A DNA stretch of 64,000 nucleotides from Comamonas terrae (GCF_001544075.1 NZ_BCNT01000001.1:248001-312000); one strand, 5' to 3'. Positions 25,266-34,586 are shown, counted from the stretch's first letter. The notes: generated by a model not told the origin, from the letters alone. Numbers and translations are program-made.

Positions 25266-28200
25266 TGCTGCGCTCGTCCTTCCATGAATTCCTCCTGCTC
25301 CAGCATGCGCGCCAGCAGCGCCTCGTGCAGCGCGCCGGGCTGCTCCCACATGCCGCGGTCGATGGCCTCGAGCAGCCGGTGCACGATGTCGCCCAGGGCC
25401 TGGGGATTGTGCGCGCGCAGGAAGCGGCGCACGGCCTCGTCCTGCACATAGGCCTCGGCCACCAGCGCGTAGTGCGTGTCGGACACCAGCTGCGTGGTGG
25501 CGTCGAAGCCGAACAGGTAATCCACCGTGGCCGCCATCTCGAACGCGCCCTTGTAGCCGTGGCGCATGGCGCCGGCGATCCACTTGGGGTTGGTGACGCG
25601 GGCGCGCACCACGCGGCCGATCTCCTCGGCCAGCGAACGGATCTTCGCCGACTGCGGGTTGCCATGGTCGCCATGGTAGACCGCGGGCTCGGCCCTCCCG
25701 ATAAGTGTGCCCAGGTGGCGCACGGCGGCCACCATGCCGCCCTGGTGCTGGTAGTACTCGCTGGAGTCGAGCAGGTCGTGCTCGCGGCTGTCCTGGTTCT
25801 GCAGCACCACGTCCAGCGCCTGCAGGCGCTGCTCGAGCGCCTGGCGCGCGGGCACGCCGTCGGCCTGCCGGCCGTAGGCGAACGCGCCCCAGTGCAGGTA
25901 GTGGCGCGCAAAGTCGCCGGCATCGCTCCACTGGCCCGAGCGCAGCAGCGTGTGCATGCTGGCGCCATAGCTGCCCGCGGGCGCGCCGAACACGCGCCAC
26001 AGCGCCTGCTCGCGGGCCCGGGCCGGGTCCATGCCCTGCCCGGCCCACGCGGCGGCATCGCGCAGCACCCGGGCGCGGATGGGGTTGTCGTCGGCGTCCT
26101 CGTCCTGCTCGGCCACGGCGCGCACGGCGGCGTCGAACATCTGCACCACGCCCGGAAACGCATCGCGGAAGAAGCCGCTGATGCGCAGCGTCACGTCCAC
26201 GCGCGGGCGGCGCAGGCCCACGGCGGGGATGACCTCGAAGTCCACCACGCGCTGGCTGCCCGGCGCCCACCGGGGGCGCACGCCGATCAGCGCAAAGGCC
26301 TGGGCGATGTCGTCGCCGCCGGTGCGCATGGTGGCCGTGCCCCAGACCGAGATGCCGATGGCCGCCGGGTACTCGCCGTGCTCCTGCAGGTAGCGCGCCA
26401 GCAGCCGGTCGCAGGACTGCTGGCCCAGCGCCCACGCGGTCTGCGTGGGGATGGCGCGCGTATCCACGGTGTAGAAGTTGCGCCCCGTGGGCAGGGTGTC
26501 GCAGCGCCCGCGCGAGGGCGAGCCGCTGGGCCCCGGCGGCACGAAGCGGCCCTGCAGCGCGCGCGAGAACTGGCGCAGCTCCTCGCGGCCGCAGGCGTCG
26601 AGCGCGGGCGCGATCTGCGAATGGATGCGCGCCAGCGCCTGCCGGGTCTGCGGCCAGTCCTGGGCGGTTTCTGGCCGTCCCAGCACGCGCAGCGCGAGCA
26701 GCTCCAGCCGCTCGCGCGTGTCGCCGCCGTGGCGCCAGGCGCTGGCGTCGATCTGCGCCAGCACCGGCGGGCGCGGGCCCGTCCAGGGCGCGGCGGCATC
26801 CATGTCCAGCGGGTTCCAGTCGCCGCCCCGCAGCAGGTCGGCGGCCAGCGCGTTCAGCAGGCCCTGCTCGCCCGCCGCGGGGTAGCGCGCCAGGGCCAGC
26901 AGGGTGCTGTCGCGCAGCGCGCCCTCGGGCGAGCGGCCGAAGATGTGCAGGCCGTCGCGGATCTGGGTTTCCTTGAGCTCGCACAGGTAGGCGTCGATGC
27001 GCTCCAGGATCTGCTCGTCCGGCGCGCGCCCGGCATCCACGCCCAGCTCGCGCAGCAGGTCCTGGCCGCGGGCGGTGTCGAGGATCTGGCGGCGCAGCAT
27101 TGCGGCGCGGCGCTGGTCCACCAGCAGCGCGTCGTAGTACTCGTCCACCAGCCGCTCCAGCTCCTGCAGGGGGCCGTGGTTCTCGGCGCGCGTGAGCGGC
27201 GGCATCAGGTGGTCGATGATCACCGCCTGGCTGCGGCGCTTGGCCTGCGCACCCTCGCCGGGGTCGTTGACGATGAAGGGGTAGACATGCGGCAGCGGCC
27301 CCAGGATGGCATCGGGCCAGCACTGCTGCGACAGCGCCAGGCTCTTGCCCGGCAGCCATTCGAGGTTGCCGTGCTTGCCCACGTGCACGACGGCGTCGAC
27401 GGCGAAGGCGTCGCGCAGCCAGAAATAGAACGCCAGGTAGTGGTGCGGCGGCACGAGCTCGGCATCGTGGTATTGGGCATAGTCGTTGCGGCCATCGAGA
27501 GAGCGCGCCGGCTGGATGCCGACGAAGACGTTGCCCAGCTGCAGCCCGCCCACCATGAACCAGCCCTCGCGCAGCATGGGGTCCTGCTCGGGCGCGCCCC
27601 ATCGGGCGGTGACCGCCTCGGCCATGCCCTCGGGTAGTTGCGCGAGGCGCTGGCGGTAGGCCTGCAGCGAATAGCCCTGGCGGGCAGCGCGCAGCGGCCA
27701 TTGAGCGGGGTCGTTGGCAATGCCTTGCTGCAGCCGCTCCATCAGCGCCTGGCCATCGGCGGGGCGCTCGCCCGCATCGCCCAGGTTCCAGCCGTCGCGC
27801 TCCAGCTGCGCCAGCAGTGCGATCACCGAGGCGGGCGTGTCCAGCCCCACGCCGCTGCCCAGGCGCGCCTCGCTGCCCGGGTAGTTGGCCAGCACCAGCG
27901 CGGCGCGCTTGGCCGCCGCGGGCTTGCTGCGCAGCAGGCACCAGCGCCGGGCCAGCTCGGCAATCCATTGCACGCGGTCGGGCTCGGCCTGGTAGGCGAC
28001 CACGTCGGTCTGCGTCAGCTCGCAGCGGTGGGCCAGGCCCTTGAAGCTCATGGCGCGCGTCATGATGCGGCCGTCCATCTCGGGCAGAACCACCTGCATG
28101 GCGATGTCGCGCGGGCGCAGGCCCTGGGTATCGGCCAGCCAGTCGTCGCGGTTGGTGCCGCTGGCGATCACCTGCAGCACCGGGATGTCGCCGGCCAGCG

Positions 28201-29083
28201 CATCGGCCTCCGCGCCGCCGCGCGCATGCTCGCCCAGCGCGGCGAAGGCCGTGGTGTTGAGGATGAGCTGCACGCCCTGCGCCGCGCACAGCGCGCGCAG
28301 CGTCTGCAGGCACAACGCGTCCTTCAGCGACTCGAGCGCCAGCGGCAGCGGGTTCAGGCCCTCGGCCAGCAGCGCCTCGGCCAGGGCATCGAAGGCCTCG
28401 GTATTGGCCGCCAGCAGGTGCGAGCGGTAGAACACCAGCATGACCACCGGCGCGCCCGGCTGCCAGCGCGCCTTCAGGTCGTCCAGGCCCGGGATGCGGC
28501 CCGAGGCCGGATCCATCCAGGCCAGCGGCACATGCACGGCCACGGGCGGCAGCACGCGCACCGGCGCGCCTTCCACGCTGCGGCCCAGCCCCCAGGCCGC
28601 GCCCATGCGCAGGAACTCGCGCGCATTGGCCAGGCCGCCGGCGCGCAGGTACTGCCACAGCGCGCGGCTGTGCGCCGGCGCCAGCGTGCCCTTGGCCAGC
28701 AGCTCGGCATCCTCCTGGCTGTCGCCCGAGAACATGGCCAGCTGCTGGCCGCGCCGCTGCGCGAGCTTGCGCAGCTGCTCGATGCCATAGGGCCAGGCCG
28801 ATTCGGCGCCCAGGTGGTCGACGATGACCAGCCGGGCATGCTGCAGCACCTCGTCGATGTACAGGTCCAGCGAGGCGCTCTGGCGCAGGTGCAGCAGGTT
28901 GGCCAGGCGCAGCGTGGGGGCGTCGGGCTCGGCCTGCTGCCAGAGCCGGTAGGCATCGGCCAGCAGCGACAGCGTGGTGTCGGCCGAGCTGAGCACCACC
29001 ATCTCGGCGGGCGTCTGGTCGAGCCGGGTGATGATGCTGTCGTCTTCGACAAAGCCGCCGGGGCGGGTGCTGAGCAGGTGCAT
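25262..29083 (-). CDS. cobN: Cobaltochelatase large subunit CobN
   Basis: Porphyrin-type substrate-binding subunit of aerobic-type cobalt chelatase, 1273 residues, the usual CobN length. Recognisable blocks are LSSADTTLSLLADAYR at the N-terminus, VYPFIVNDPGEGAQAKRRSQAVIIDHLMPPLTRAENHG in the middle, VVHVGKHGNLEWLPGKSLALS, NFYTVDTRAIPTQTAWALG, and the C-terminal WIAGAMRHGYKGAFEMAATVDYLFGFDATT. ATP-driven insertion of Co2+ into hydrogenobyrinate a,c-diamide needs AAA+ and VWA partners, supplied by the overlapping chlD-type gene rather than by cobS and cobT. ATG at 29083; 58 bases separate it from cobW. Confidence 0.97.
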   Translation of the reverse strand: MHLLSTRPGGFVEDDSIITRLDQTPAEMVVLSSADTTLSLLADAYRLWQQAEPDAPTLRLANLLHLRQSASLDLYIDEVLQHARLVIVDHLGAESAWPYGIEQLRKLAQRRGQQLAMFSGDSQEDAELLAKGTLAPAHSRALWQYLRAGGLANAREFLRMGAAWGLGRSVEGAPVRVLPPVAVHVPLAWMDPASGRIPGLDDLKARWQPGAPVVMLVFYRSHLLAANTEAFDALAEALLAEGLNPLPLALESLKDALCLQTLRALCAAQGVQLILNTTAFAALGEHARGGAEADALAGDIPVLQVIASGTNRDDWLADTQGLRPRDIAMQVVLPEMDGRIMTRAMSFKGLAHRCELTQTDVVAYQAEPDRVQWIAELARRWCLLRSKPAAAKRAALVLANYPGSEARLGSGVGLDTPASVIALLAQLERDGWNLGDAGERPADGQALMERLQQGIANDPAQWPLRAARQGYSLQAYRQRLAQLPEGMAEAVTARWGAPEQDPMLREGWFMVGGLQLGNVFVGIQPARSLDGRNDYAQYHDAELVPPHHYLAFYFWLRDAFAVDAVVHVGKHGNLEWLPGKSLALSQQCWPDAILGPLPHVYPFIVNDPGEGAQAKRRSQAVIIDHLMPPLTRAENHGPLQELERLVDEYYDALLVDQRRAAMLRRQILDTARGQDLLRELGVDAGRAPDEQILERIDAYLCELKETQIRDGLHIFGRSPEGALRDSTLLALARYPAAGEQGLLNALAADLLRGGDWNPLDMDAAAPWTGPRPPVLAQIDASAWRHGGDTRERLELLALRVLGRPETAQDWPQTRQALARIHSQIAPALDACGREELRQFSRALQGRFVPPGPSGSPSRGRCDTLPTGRNFYTVDTRAIPTQTAWALGQQSCDRLLARYLQEHGEYPAAIGISVWGTATMRTGGDDIAQAFALIGVRPRWAPGSQRVVDFEVIPAVGLRRPRVDVTLRISGFFRDAFPGVVQMFDAAVRAVAEQDEDADDNPIRARVLRDAAAWAGQGMDPARAREQALWRVFGAPAGSYGASMHTLLRSGQWSDAGDFARHYLHWGAFAYGRQADGVPARQALEQRLQALDVVLQNQDSREHDLLDSSEYYQHQGGMVAAVRHLGTLIGRAEPAVYHGDHGNPQSAKIRSLAEEIGRVVRARVTNPKWIAGAMRHGYKGAFEMAATVDYLFGFDATTQLVSDTHYALVAEAYVQDEAVRRFLRAHNPQALGDIVHRLLEAIDRGMWEQPGALHEALLARMLEQEEFMEGRAQQ

Positions 29084-29089
29084 GATTCA

Positions 29090-29140
29090 GAAAATAGAGC
29101 AGCTTGCGCTTGGTGGATAAGGGCTGGAGGCTGATTTCAT
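29090..29140. repeat. Dispersed intergenic repeat, copy 3
   Basis: The cobW-cobN gap holds AAAATAGAGCAGCTTGCGCT followed by TGGTGGATAAGGGCTGGAGG, alignable with copy 1 (shared core GCTTGCGCTT). Unlike copies 1 and 2 it lies inside an operon, so it may act as an mRNA processing or attenuation site instead of a full terminator. Confidence 0.45.
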
Positions 29141-29141
29141 C

Positions 29142-30197
29142 TCAAGCCTCTGCCGCCGCCAGCGCCGTGCGCAGCCGCTCCGCATCCAGGCCCTGGCCGA
29201 TGAACACCAGGCGCGTGGCCGGGGCTTCGCCGGCCGTCCAGGCGCGGTCGAAGTAGGCGTCGAAGCGCCGCCCCACGCCCTGCACCAGCAGCCGCATCTT
29301 CTTGCCCGGCAGCGCGGCGAAGCCCTTGACGCGCAGCACCGCGTGCTGCTGCACGATGGCCTGCAGCGCCTGCAGCAGGCGCTCGCGGTCCACCGCGCCC
29401 AGGTCGATGTGCAGCGCGTCGAAGGCGTCGTGGTCATGGTCCTCGTCGTGGTCGTGGTGGGAGTGCCGCTCGTCGATATGGGCCTCGGCCGCGCGCTGCT
29501 GGCCCAGCAGCACGGACAGCGGCACGCGGCCCTGCTCGGCCTCGACCATCTTGACCTCGGCCGGCACCTCGCCCGCGACCAGCGCGCGCACCAGGGCCAG
29601 TTCGGCGGGCGAAACCAGGTCGGCCTTGGACAGCACGACCAGGTCGGCGGCCGAGAGCTGGTCCTCGAACAGCTCATGCAGGCTGGCCTCGTGGTCGAGG
29701 TTGGGATCGGCCTGGCGCTGCTCGTCGACGGCATGCGGATCGTGAGCGAACTGGCCAGCGGCGGTGGCCGGCGTATCGACCACGGTGACCACCGAGTCCA
29801 CGGTGAAGACGCTGGCGATCTCGGGCCACTGGAATGCCTGCACCAGCGGCTTGGGCAGGGCCAGGCCGCTGGTCTCGATCAGCAGCACGTCGATGTCGGC
29901 GCGGCGCTCGGCCAGCGCCTGCATCACCGGAAAGAACTCCTCCTGCACGGTGCAGCACATGCAGCCATTGGCCAGTTCGTAGATGCGGCCTTCGGGCGCG
30001 TCGGCGCCGCCCTCCTCCCGGCAGCCGATGGCGCAGGTCCGGAGGATCTCGCCGTCTATGCCCAGCTCACCGAACTCGTTGACGATGACGGCCACGCGCA
30101 GCCCCTTGGCTTCTTGCAGGATGTGGCGCATCAGCGTGGTCTTGCCGCTGCCCAGAAAGCCGGTAACGATGGTGGCGGGGATCTTGGTGGTTTGCAT
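29142..30197 (-). CDS. cobW: Cobalamin biosynthesis GTPase CobW
   Basis: G3E-family P-loop GTPase metallochaperone of 351 residues, expected to deliver Co2+ to the chelatase. Walker A is GFLGSGKT (13-20), the metal-binding CxCC is Cys79-Met-Cys81-Cys82 in ANGCMCCTV, the guanine motif is SKAD in VVLSKADLVSP, and a His/Asp-rich loop (HSHHDHDEDHDHD) lies near residue 235, ahead of the CobW C-terminal domain. ATG at 30197 with GGAGAT upstream; four bases from the previous stop. Position between the ferredoxin-fusion gene and cobN fits its role. Confidence 0.96.
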   Translation of the reverse strand: MQTTKIPATIVTGFLGSGKTTLMRHILQEAKGLRVAVIVNEFGELGIDGEILRTCAIGCREEGGADAPEGRIYELANGCMCCTVQEEFFPVMQALAERRADIDVLLIETSGLALPKPLVQAFQWPEIASVFTVDSVVTVVDTPATAAGQFAHDPHAVDEQRQADPNLDHEASLHELFEDQLSAADLVVLSKADLVSPAELALVRALVAGEVPAEVKMVEAEQGRVPLSVLLGQQRAAEAHIDERHSHHDHDEDHDHDAFDALHIDLGAVDRERLLQALQAIVQQHAVLRVKGFAALPGKKMRLLVQGVGRRFDAYFDRAWTAGEAPATRLVFIGQGLDAERLRTALAAAEA

Positions 30198-30200
30198 GGA

Positions 30201-31019
30201 TCAATCTCCGGAAGGGTAAGCAGGAATTCGAAAAGGGGCCAGGATTTGCGGCCCGTGGACGCGCAGCTGCGCGTCCACGCGGCCATGCAGCACATGCTCG
30301 GCGAGCACGCGCCCGATGTCGGCCTCGGCCAGCGGCCCGTACCAGACACCGTCGGGATAGACGATCATCAGCGGGCCATGGTTGCAAGGGTACTGGCACT
30401 GGGTCTGCAGCGGCATGACCTGCTTCTTGAGGCCAGGCGTGTCATGCACCGCCTGCGCCAGCCGCGGCCACAGTTGCACCGAGCCCCTGGCCGCGCAGCG
30501 CGGCCCCACGCACCACAGCACATGGTGCCGGTGCTCGGGCACGCCGGACCAGCCGGCGGGATCGCGCTCCCAGGCCTCTTCGCCCACCACGGCAGGCACG
30601 TCGGGCGCCTCAAGCGATTGCAGCACCGCATGGGCCAGCAGGTCGGCCAGCCGTGGCGCCTGCAGCAGCGGTTCGGCAAAAACCAGGCGCGGACCGTGCA
30701 TGTGCGCTGCGCGCCCGGCACGCCAGCGCATGACGAGCTTGTGCAGCCAGCGCCGCAGCGAAGGCTCGTCAGGCACCATCACGGGCACGATGACCACGGT
30801 CTGCGCGGTGGCACAGGCGTCCAGCGCCTGGGGCAGCGCCGGCTCGCGGCGGTCCGTGAAAGCGGGTTGCACGCGCAGCGGCGCCATGCCCTGGTCGGCC
30901 ATGGCGGCCTGCACGCGCGCGGCCAGTTGCGCCAGCTCGGCGCTGCCCGCGGCGCAGGCGGCCCCCCGGCTCAGCAAAATGACGGCCAGCGACATTTCCG
31001 GGGTCAGGGCGGCGGTCAA
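30201..31019 (-). CDS. CbiX-like domain fused to a thioredoxin-like [2Fe-2S] ferredoxin
   Basis: Protein of 272 residues. Residues 1-110 look like a degenerate CbiX/SirB chelatase half (SLAVILLSRGAACAAGSAEL, TAQTVVIVPVMVPDEPSLRRWL) in which the usual GHGSR histidine is not seen. Residues 165-255 form a thioredoxin-like [2Fe-2S] ferredoxin (LWCVGPRCAARGS, then TQCQYPCNHGPLMIVYPDGVWY, four plausible Fe-S cysteines). The likely start is TTG at 31019, overlapping the previous stop (TTGA), because AAGGAGGT sits seven bases upstream; ATG at 30995 has no such site. It may pass electrons during cobalt or corrin-ring reduction; this is inference from context. Confidence 0.75.
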   Translation of the reverse strand: MTAALTPEMSLAVILLSRGAACAAGSAELAQLAARVQAAMADQGMAPLRVQPAFTDRREPALPQALDACATAQTVVIVPVMVPDEPSLRRWLHKLVMRWRAGRAAHMHGPRLVFAEPLLQAPRLADLLAHAVLQSLEAPDVPAVVGEEAWERDPAGWSGVPEHRHHVLWCVGPRCAARGSVQLWPRLAQAVHDTPGLKKQVMPLQTQCQYPCNHGPLMIVYPDGVWYGPLAEADIGRVLAEHVLHGRVDAQLRVHGPQILAPFRIPAYPSGD

Positions 31020-32068
31020 TGCACCACCTCCTTGCTGAATTGCACCGGCGCGACCGTGATGTGCCGCTCGGGATGCAGGGCCGCAGCCAGCCTCTGCGCG
31101 GTCTCCACATTGCGCGGGCCCGGCGTGGCCTCGGCATAGCTCATGACGAAAAACCGGCGCTGCCGGATGGCGCTCACCGCCTCGAGCTCCTTTTTCTGCA
31201 GCAGAAAGTCGATCTTGCCCCGGGCATTGGGCGTGCCGTAGTCCACGATGACGATCCACTCGGGATCGCGCTGCACCACATCCTCCCAGTTGCCCTGGGG
31301 CCAGTTGCTTGGCAGGTCGGCAAAGATGTTGACCGCCCCGGCCTCGTCCAGCATGGCCTGGGGCATGCCGAAGCGGCCTGCGGTCGTGGGGATTCTCTCG
31401 CCGCTGTCGTACACGAATACCCGCGGGCGTTGCTCCACGCCGTGCATCTGCTGCCGCAGCTGCGCGATGGACGCGCGCAGTCCGTCGATGCGTGGACGGA
31501 CCTGCCGCTCCACACCGAAGATGCCGGCGACGTTCTCCATGTCCTTCAACGCATCATCCAGCGCCACGCGTTCGCGCTGCTGCACGCGGATGCAGGACTC
31601 GGACAGCACATAGGAGTCGATGCCATGGTCGGCCAGCCGCTGCGGGGTGACGCCGCCCGGGCGAAAGCCATAGCTCCAGCCCCCGAAGACAAAGTCCGCC
31701 TGCTGGCTGAGCAGCGCCTCCATCTCCAGGCCCTGGGCCAACAGATCGGGCACGCGCTCCAGCCAGGCAGCAAGCTGCGGGCTGGCGGCCTTTTGCGACG
31801 GAATGCCCGCGTAGCCGGCCAGCCGGTCGCCCAGGCCCAGGAACAGGAACATCTCGGCGATGTTCACGTCATAGGTCACGGCGCGCTGCGGCACGCGGTC
31901 ATACCGGGTGGGCTGACCGCAGACGTCGACGACCACGGCAGGTTCATGCCGCAGGACAGGCACTGCGGCAGATTGCGACGGTGCCGGCGCCTGCCGCTCG
32001 GAGCAGGCCGCCGCCAGCAGGGCCAGCGGCACAATGCAGGCGGTGAGCAGGTTCGCGCGCATTGCCAT
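31016..32068 (-). CDS. Periplasmic-binding lipoprotein of an ABC importer, BtuF-like
   Basis: Binding lipoprotein of 350 residues. The leader LLTACIVPLALLAAACS has lipobox LAAAC at about residue 23. The body has AVTYDVNIAEMFLFLGLGDRLAGYAG and DYGTPNARGKIDFLLQKKELEAVSAIRQRRFFVM, typical of siderophore/cobalamin binding proteins. The ATG at 32068 overlaps the TonB-receptor stop (TGATG), so the two are coupled and fall under the B12 riboswitch at 34349. No permease gene adjoins it; it might use the BtuCD pair at 19968-21829 or capture another corrinoid or cobalt chelate. Confidence 0.85.
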   Translation of the reverse strand: MAMRANLLTACIVPLALLAAACSERQAPAPSQSAAVPVLRHEPAVVVDVCGQPTRYDRVPQRAVTYDVNIAEMFLFLGLGDRLAGYAGIPSQKAASPQLAAWLERVPDLLAQGLEMEALLSQQADFVFGGWSYGFRPGGVTPQRLADHGIDSYVLSESCIRVQQRERVALDDALKDMENVAGIFGVERQVRPRIDGLRASIAQLRQQMHGVEQRPRVFVYDSGERIPTTAGRFGMPQAMLDEAGAVNIFADLPSNWPQGNWEDVVQRDPEWIVIVDYGTPNARGKIDFLLQKKELEAVSAIRQRRFFVMSYAEATPGPRNVETAQRLAAALHPERHITVAPVQFSKEVVH

Positions 32069-34200
32069 CAGAAGTGCATCCGGGCCGTCAGTTCCACGCT
32101 GCGGCGCGCACCCAGAAACCACTGCGTGTTGTACGCGGAGGTGGCGTAGACACGCTGGGTCAGATTGCGGCCGATCAGGCTCAGCGTGGTCCTGGGGTTC
32201 ACGTTCCAGCTCAGCACCGCATCCACCACCGTGTAGCCGGGCATGCGCTCGGAATTGGCTTCATCGGCAAAGCGGCCGCCCACATGGCGCAGCCCCAGCG
32301 ATCCGCGCCAGTCGTCGATGCGGTAGTGCCCCCACAGGTTGGCCGTCACACGCGGCACATTGGCCGGGCGGTTGCCCGCGCGGTTGACGGTGCCGCGCAT
32401 CAGCTCGTCGTACCTGGCATGGGTATAGGCGGCATTGGCCTCCAGGCGGAAAGCCTTGTTCACGCTGAAGGCGCCTGCCAGCTCCAGCCCACGCGACGAT
32501 TGCCTGCCGCCCTGGATGGACTGGGCCGGGTTGCCGGGATCGCTGGTGACGATGTCGTTCTTGACGATGTGGAACAGCGCGGCCGTCCATTCGCCGCGCC
32601 CTTCGGGCAATTGCTGCTTGAAGCCGACCTCCTGCTGGCGCCCCTTGCTCAAGGTGTAGCCGGTGGACGACCTGGACAGGGACAGCAGGCTGGTGACCGG
32701 ATCATGGCCGGTGCTGACCTGGGCATAGACGCTGGAGCGCTCCGTCAGTTGTCGCGTAAGGCCCAGGCGCCATGAGGTAGCGTTCAGCGCCTTGTCGAGC
32801 GCGGCGCCGCTGACCAGATCCAGCCGCGAGAATTCATACCAGTCGCGGCGGATGCCGCCCATCAGCAGCCACTGGGCGCCGATCTTCCACGCATCCTCGA
32901 TGAACAGCGCGTTCTGCCTGAGCTGCGAGCTGGTGCGGGGCAGATAGGGATCGGTGCTGTCCCAGTAGCCATTGACCGGATTGAAGGCCGACACGGTGGA
33001 GCCGCCGGTATAGGGCGAATTGCTGTAGCTGCTGAAATTGGCCTGCGAGGCATCCCAGCCCATGGCGACCTGGTGGTTGGCGGGCTTGAACTCCAGCGCC
33101 ATGCGATTGCCGTTTTGCTGGACTGCGTGGCCGATCTCCAGATAGTCGTAGCGATCCACCGTGCCTGCGCCGGGGTTGTAGCCATAGCCCTCGATGTTCT
33201 TCCAGTGGCGATCGGCGCTGAAGTGGTAGAGCGCGTTGCGTACGGTGATCAGGTCGTTCACCCGCCACTCGGCCCCGGCCTTGAAGCGGCGATCCTGGAA
33301 GTGGAGGTCGCTGTCGCTCACGTTGTAGTTCATGTTGCGCAGTTCGCGCACCACGCGTCCATCCACCGTCGGCGTGCCGAAGTAGCGCGACGGAGCCTGG
33401 TTGCTGATGTCCGCCGTCAGATCGACGGTCACATCGCTGCGCGGTGTCCAGCGCAACGCACTCATCAGCTTGCCGCTTTGGGAGTTGTCGAGCGGGCGCT
33501 CGCCATCGGAGCGCTCGCCATAGGCGTCCAGGCGGTAGCTTAGCGTATCGCCGATGGCGCCGGAGCTGCCCAGGCCTGCACGTACCGTGCCACGGCTGCC
33601 GGCGCCCAGCAGCAGCTCGGCCGAGTGCTCGCGCTCGGGCTGCTTGCGCACGGCATTGACGGTGGCGCCCATGGTGCCGCTGCCATACATCAGCGATGCC
33701 GGGCCGCGCAGGACGTCAAGGCGTTCGTACCCCCAGCTGCTGTCGGGATAAGCGATGGTGCCGGCCGCCACGCCCAGCATGATGCCGTCCTCGGCCACGC
33801 CCACCGAATTCGGGCCCGCAAAACCGCGGCTGGAGAACGACAGGCCGCCATTGCCCGGCTCGCTGGATGCCGACAGGCCCACGGTACGCGTCGCGGCTTC
33901 CACCACGCCATGGTCCGCACGCTCGGCCATCTGCACGGCCGATACACCGCTGACGCTGGCGGGCAGTTCCAGGACCCGCACATCCACATGCGCTGCCGAT
34001 AGGGCCCGGCGGTCCGTTTCCAGCGGGGCGTCGGCCTGCCGGGTTTCCTGCACCGTCACTTCGGGCAGGGTCTGTTGCGCCAGCGCGGCGGCCGGCCACA
34101 GCAGGGCCAGTTGCAGCGCAGTGCCGCGGGCACGCAGGACAGACGGAGGATGGAAAGGGGAAGAGGCAAACGCCGGAAAGCGTGTTGATGTGTTGCGCAT
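32068..34200 (-). CDS. TonB-dependent outer-membrane receptor, B12-riboswitch controlled
   Basis: 22-stranded barrel receptor of 710 residues. After a long leader ending WPAAALAQ comes a TonB-box-like LPEVTVQE, a plug domain (VEAATRTVGLSASSEPGNGGLSFSSRGF, YPDSSWGYERLDVLRGPASLMYGSGTMGATVNAVRKQP) and a C-terminal barrel ending in phenylalanine (SVELTARMHF). In sequence style it is nearer FhuA/FecA-type receptors than E. coli BtuB, yet the riboswitch in its leader and its operon with cobW and cobN indicate uptake of a corrinoid or cobalt complex. ATG at 34200 gives the credible signal peptide; the frame is open upstream through riboswitch sequence. Confidence 0.9.
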   Translation of the reverse strand: MRNTSTRFPAFASSPFHPPSVLRARGTALQLALLWPAAALAQQTLPEVTVQETRQADAPLETDRRALSAAHVDVRVLELPASVSGVSAVQMAERADHGVVEAATRTVGLSASSEPGNGGLSFSSRGFAGPNSVGVAEDGIMLGVAAGTIAYPDSSWGYERLDVLRGPASLMYGSGTMGATVNAVRKQPEREHSAELLLGAGSRGTVRAGLGSSGAIGDTLSYRLDAYGERSDGERPLDNSQSGKLMSALRWTPRSDVTVDLTADISNQAPSRYFGTPTVDGRVVRELRNMNYNVSDSDLHFQDRRFKAGAEWRVNDLITVRNALYHFSADRHWKNIEGYGYNPGAGTVDRYDYLEIGHAVQQNGNRMALEFKPANHQVAMGWDASQANFSSYSNSPYTGGSTVSAFNPVNGYWDSTDPYLPRTSSQLRQNALFIEDAWKIGAQWLLMGGIRRDWYEFSRLDLVSGAALDKALNATSWRLGLTRQLTERSSVYAQVSTGHDPVTSLLSLSRSSTGYTLSKGRQQEVGFKQQLPEGRGEWTAALFHIVKNDIVTSDPGNPAQSIQGGRQSSRGLELAGAFSVNKAFRLEANAAYTHARYDELMRGTVNRAGNRPANVPRVTANLWGHYRIDDWRGSLGLRHVGGRFADEANSERMPGYTVVDAVLSWNVNPRTTLSLIGRNLTQRVYATSAYNTQWFLGARRSVELTARMHF

Positions 34201-34348
34201 TTCGACAAAAGGCTGAAACCGCCTGATGGGAAAGCTGCGCAGGCAACGGCCTTGCCGCGGGCGGCAAAGTCTGTTGCATTCCGGCTGCCATCCGCACCCC
34301 GCAGACAGTTGTAGCAAGCACCGACGCATGCGCCGGCACAGGAAGTCA

Positions 34349-34586
34349 TCGGCGGGCCGGTCTCCGGGCTCGCAGGCGATCCATCGCTGAATCCACATCC
34401 CGCCTTCCCGGGGGCTCAGGCATTCGCGAAGCGAAAGAAGAGCCGGTCCAGTGGCTGCAAGCGCCTGCGGCGTCTTGCTGGGGGTGCTTTCCTGCATACC
34501 GTTGCGGGGGCAGCCAAGGCATGCGGTCATGGGCGACCGGACCTTGTTCCCGTTTCACTCGCTCCAAGAAGCGAGCACCTGCCGAA
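34349..34586 (-). promoter_or_regulatory. Cobalamin (B12) riboswitch heading the receptor-cobN-chlD operon
   Basis: On the minus strand the blocks appear in order: GGTGCTCGCTTC, AACGGGAACAAGGTCC, GGCTGCCCCCGCAACGGTAT, GCCACTGG, CCCGGGAAGGCGGGATG and GAGCCCGGAGACCGGCC (canonical B12 box), with CGGC/GCCG closing P1. It ends about 150 bases before the receptor start. Adenosylcobalamin binding should repress receptor, binding lipoprotein, cobW, cobN and the chlD gene together, if they form one transcript as their spacing suggests. Confidence 0.95.

Noticed and set aside
25265..28658. Long open frame overlapping cobN upstream of the AAA+ start
   Set aside because: The cobN frame has complete family similarity along its length; the other frame shows only Ala/Arg/Gly-rich text typical of a GC-rich shadow until the ATG at 25265.
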